A stretch of DNA of 64,000 nucleotides from an uncultured Clostridia bacterium. Its GTDB lineage: Bacteria > Bacillota > Clostridia > Oscillospirales > Acutalibacteraceae. The notes below the pieces were generated by a model. It was given only the letters and a program-made list of their open reading frames with translations, did not search any database and was not told where the DNA came from. Position 1 is the stretch's first letter, and every line of letters starts with the position of its first letter. A program made the position numbers and the translations under genes. Below are positions 61,821 through 64,000 of the stretch, piece after piece. The DNA is taken from NCBI GenBank assembly GCA_945948515.1, contig CAMFBH010000001.1:124001-188000 (forward strand), in the 5' to 3' direction.

Positions 61821-62477
61821 TTATTTTTTCATTTCCTCGCGGGCTTCTTTAATTCTCTGAACAAAAAGCTTGCCTGTTTCGGTGATTTTATCATAATCGC
61901 CTGTTTTTGCGCCGGCAATAAGGCTTGAGCCTGCACCGCATGCGATTGCGCCGGCTTTAATCCACTCCTTAACATTGTCAACATCAACACCGCCGGAGGG
62001 CATCATAACAGCGTTCGGAATGGGACCGTGTATATCCTTAATAAATCTCGGACCTGCAATGTCGCCGGGAAAAACCTTAAGAACATCTGCACCGCATTCC
62101 ATTGCGGCAACAGCCTCTGTGGGAGTGTAAATTCCGGGCATGGAGGGAACGCCGTAGCGGTTGCAGCATTTAACTGTTTCGGGATCAAAATACGGGGCAA
62201 CAATGTATTCGGCTCCTGCAAGAATTGCAATTCTTGCTGTTGCGGCATCCATAACCGTTCCTGCACCGATAATAATCTCGCCCGAATTATATTTAGCTCT
62301 CATTGCTTCAATAAGCTTATCTGCATGGGGAACGGTGAAGGTAAGCTCGATAGCGGCAACTCCGCCGGCAATACAGGCATCTGTAATTTTTTCAGCCTGT
62401 TCAATCGAGGTTGCGCGAACAACGGCAACAATGCCGACATCCTGAATTTTTGCAAGTGTTTCAATTTTATTAGACAT
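61821..62477 (-). CDS. kdgA: 2-keto-3-deoxy-6-phosphogluconate aldolase
   Basis: 218 residues of the KDPG/KHG aldolase family. Catalytic Glu in Ala-Ala-Ile-Glu-Leu-Thr, Ile-Gly-Ala-Gly-Thr-Val near 70, and the Schiff-base Lys in Asp-Val-Leu-Lys-Val-Phe-Pro near 132. It splits KDPG to pyruvate and GAP. It follows kdgK by 37 bases and ends the uxaC-kdgK-kdgA unit. Confidence 0.94.
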   Translation of the reverse strand: MSNKIETLAKIQDVGIVAVVRATSIEQAEKITDACIAGGVAAIELTFTVPHADKLIEAMRAKYNSGEIIIGAGTVMDAATARIAILAGAEYIVAPYFDPETVKCCNRYGVPSMPGIYTPTEAVAAMECGADVLKVFPGDIAGPRFIKDIHGPIPNAVMMPSGGVDVDNVKEWIKAGAIACGAGSSLIAGAKTGDYDKITETGKLFVQRIKEAREEMKK

Positions 62478-62514
62478 AACAGATCACTCCTTTTTATTAA
62501 TTATTATATCTTTC

Positions 62515-63612
62515 TTATCTTTGAACTCGTGCGCCGGCGCCGTTTACCTTTGCTTCAACCTCTTTGAGGCTTGCCATTGAGGTGTCGCCGGGAGTGGTCA
62601 TTGCGAGTGCGCCGTGAACAACGCCGTAGTTAACTGCTTTCTGAGCGTCTTCAAAGGTCATAAGGCCGTAGATAAGACCTGAGGCAAAGCTGTCTCCGCC
62701 GCCGACACGGTCAAGAATTTCAAGACCGGGATATTCGAGTGAAGAATAAATCTTTCCGTCCGCCCAGCAGATTGCCTTCCAGTCATTAACTGTTGCGGTT
62801 TTAACAGTTCTGAGAGTTGTTGCAATAACCTTGAAATTGGGATAAGCCTTAGTAACGGTTTCAATCATTTTGTAATAGCCGTCCATATTAAGCTCCTTGA
62901 GGTCGGCATCGTTGCCCTCAACCTCAAAGCCGAGAGACGCGGTGAAGTCCTCCTCGTTGCCTATCATAACATCAACATATTTTGCAATTTCCTTGTTAAC
63001 CTCCTGAGCCTTAGCCTGACCGCCGATGCTCTTCCAAAGAGAAGGACGGTAGTTGAGGTCGTAGGAAACGATTGTTCCGTACTGCTTTGCTTTTTTAACG
63101 GCTTCAATAACAACCTCGGCAGAGGTTTCGGAAAGAGCGGCGTAAATACCGCCTGTGTGAAGCCAACGAACTCCGAGAGTTCCGAAAATATAATCCCAGT
63201 CGATATCGCCTGCTTTAAGCTTTGAGGCGGCTGTGTTTCCTCTGTCGGAAGCGCCAACTGCACCTCTTATACCAAATCCTCTTTCGGTGAAGTTGATTCC
63301 GTTTCTTACGGTTCTTCCGATTCCGTCAAAGGGCATCCATTTAATGAGAGAGGTGTCAACTCCGCCCTGAAGAACCAAATCCTCAAGAAGGTAGCCGATT
63401 TCGTTGTCGGCAAAGGCGGTAACAACTCCCGTTTTGAGACCGAAGCATCTGCGAAGACCGCGTGCAACATTGTATTCGCCGCCGCCCTCCCAAGCACGGA
63501 ATGAGCGTGCGGTTTTTATTCTGCCTTCGCCGGGATCGAGGCGAAGCATGATTTCGCCGAGGGAAATCTCGTCAAAGGTGCATTCTGATTTCGGTTTTAA
63601 GTTCAGGTTCAT
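62515..63612 (-). CDS. kdgK: PfkB-family kinase, probable 2-keto-3-deoxygluconate kinase
   Basis: 365 residues, somewhat longer than the usual about 310. Gly-Glu-Ile-Met-Leu-Arg-Leu near residue 19, Gly-Gly-Gly-Glu-Tyr-Asn-Val-Ala near 43-50, Asp-Leu-Asn-Tyr-Arg-Pro near 187, and the catalytic Asp in Asp-Arg-Val-Gly-Gly-Gly-Asp-Ser-Phe-Ala-Ser-Gly near 300. Flanking kdgA and uxaC point to KDG as substrate; another sugar acid is possible. GGAGG lies before the ATG. A C-terminal tail rich in Ala, Gly and Arg follows the kinase fold. Confidence 0.9.
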   Translation of the reverse strand: MNLNLKPKSECTFDEISLGEIMLRLDPGEGRIKTARSFRAWEGGGEYNVARGLRRCFGLKTGVVTAFADNEIGYLLEDLVLQGGVDTSLIKWMPFDGIGRTVRNGINFTERGFGIRGAVGASDRGNTAASKLKAGDIDWDYIFGTLGVRWLHTGGIYAALSETSAEVVIEAVKKAKQYGTIVSYDLNYRPSLWKSIGGQAKAQEVNKEIAKYVDVMIGNEEDFTASLGFEVEGNDADLKELNMDGYYKMIETVTKAYPNFKVIATTLRTVKTATVNDWKAICWADGKIYSSLEYPGLEILDRVGGGDSFASGLIYGLMTFEDAQKAVNYGVVHGALAMTTPGDTSMASLKEVEAKVNGAGARVQR

Positions 63613-63626
63613 TGAAAAATCCTCCG

Positions 63627-64000
63627 TTATTCAAAATTAAAGTATTTAACAGCGTTATCATAGCATATTCCGCAAACGATTTCTTTAAGAATCTCTTCGT
63701 CGTTTGCATAATAGCCTTTTTCAACCCAGGTGCCTATGAGATTGCACATAATTCTTCTGAAATATTCGTGCCTTGCGTAGGAAGTGAAGCTTCTTGAATC
63801 TGTTTCCATTCCAACAAATTTTCCGAGCACTCCGAGATTTCCGAGAGCCTTCATCTGTTCGGTCATGCCGTCCATTGTGTCAAGAAACCACCAGGCGGGA
63901 CCGTATTGAATTTTGCTCTCGTATTCGCCCGACTGAAAGTTTCCGAGCATTGTTGCAAGAACAACATTATCCTTGTTGTTAAGATTGAAAAGAATTGTTT
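63627..64000 (-). CDS. uxaC: Uronate isomerase, C-terminal part (cut by window edge)
   Basis: The frame stays open to the right edge, so the N-terminal two thirds lie outside the window. About 124 residues are visible: Gly-Asn-Phe-Gln-Ser-Gly-Glu, Gln-Tyr-Gly-Pro-Ala-Trp-Trp-Phe, Asp-Gly-Met-Thr-Glu-Gln-Met, Val-Gly-Met-Glu-Thr-Asp-Ser-Arg-Ser-Phe and Arg-His-Glu-Tyr-Phe-Arg-Arg, all UxaC signatures. It isomerises glucuronate to fructuronate and galacturonate to tagaturonate. It is upstream of kdgK (14-base gap) and probably earlier in the same operon. Confidence 0.93.
   Translation of the reverse strand, partial: TILFNLNNKDNVVLATMLGNFQSGEYESKIQYGPAWWFLDTMDGMTEQMKALGNLGVLGKFVGMETDSRSFTSYARHEYFRRIMCNLIGTWVEKGYYANDEEILKEIVCGICYDNAVKYFNFE

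Overview
The window reads as chromosomal DNA of an anaerobic, endospore-forming, gut-type Firmicute of the class Clostridia, most like the Oscillospiraceae/Ruminococcaceae (inference). Reasons: Firmicute operon orders (rpmH-rnpA-yidD-yidC-jag-mnmE-mnmG-rsmG-noc-parA-parB and dnaA-dnaN-yaaA-recF-remB-gyrB-gyrA), sporulation and germination genes (yqfC, yqfD, ylbJ, sleB), an oxygen-protection set with rubredoxin-first rubrerythrin, hexuronate catabolism, AT-rich intergenic DNA, and sigma-A type promoters mostly with 17-bp spacers. No tRNA, rRNA, CRISPR array, intact insertion sequence or complete prophage was seen.

Layout. 0-4.3 kb: two tandem membrane-protein paralogues (the first cut by the window edge), then feoAB. 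4.4-7.3 kb (minus): ACT regulator-hom-lysC. 7.6-13.3 kb: AI-2E family permease, alanine symporter, histidine phosphatase, XRE regulator, mtnN, VanZ-like protein. 13.3-24.5 kb (plus): the rpmH-to-parB arm, ending in serS, with two parS sites before parA. 24.5-33 kb: a possible structured RNA, bioY under a BirA-type operator, an uxuB-like reductase with uxuA, yqfCD, ylbJ, sleB, an AT-rich gap with DnaA-box-like motifs, an OGG-type glycosylase and rsmE. 33-41.9 kb (minus): dnaA through gyrA. 42-46.8 kb (plus): a degenerate LCP protein, folE-folP-folB-folK and a secreted lipase-like hydrolase. 46.9-53.9 kb (mostly minus): canonical LCP protein, the perR-rubrerythrin and flavin-reductase group, fba, a large membrane protein and ribU under an FMN riboswitch. 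54.1-56.5 kb: ArsR/CzrA-type sensor and a Zn/Cd/Pb P-type ATPase. 56.6-57.8 kb: an islet with a DUF4417 protein carrying an extra His-rich C-terminal module plus a small overlapping partner. 58-61.7 kb (minus): pgk-tpiA-gpmI. 61.8-64 kb (minus): uxaC (cut by the edge)-kdgK-kdgA.

How it fits together. UxaC, UxuB, UxuA, KdgK and KdgA together convert glucuronate to pyruvate and glyceraldehyde-3-phosphate, which Fba, TpiA, Pgk and GpmI then process; the two uronate clusters lie about 35 kb apart. The two halves of the usual origin region are both present but face each other instead of diverging from a shared rpmH/dnaA junction, so the replication origin cannot be placed by gene order alone. The least explained parts are the DUF4417 islet, the 24.5-24.75 kb structured region and the 31.0-31.4 kb gap.
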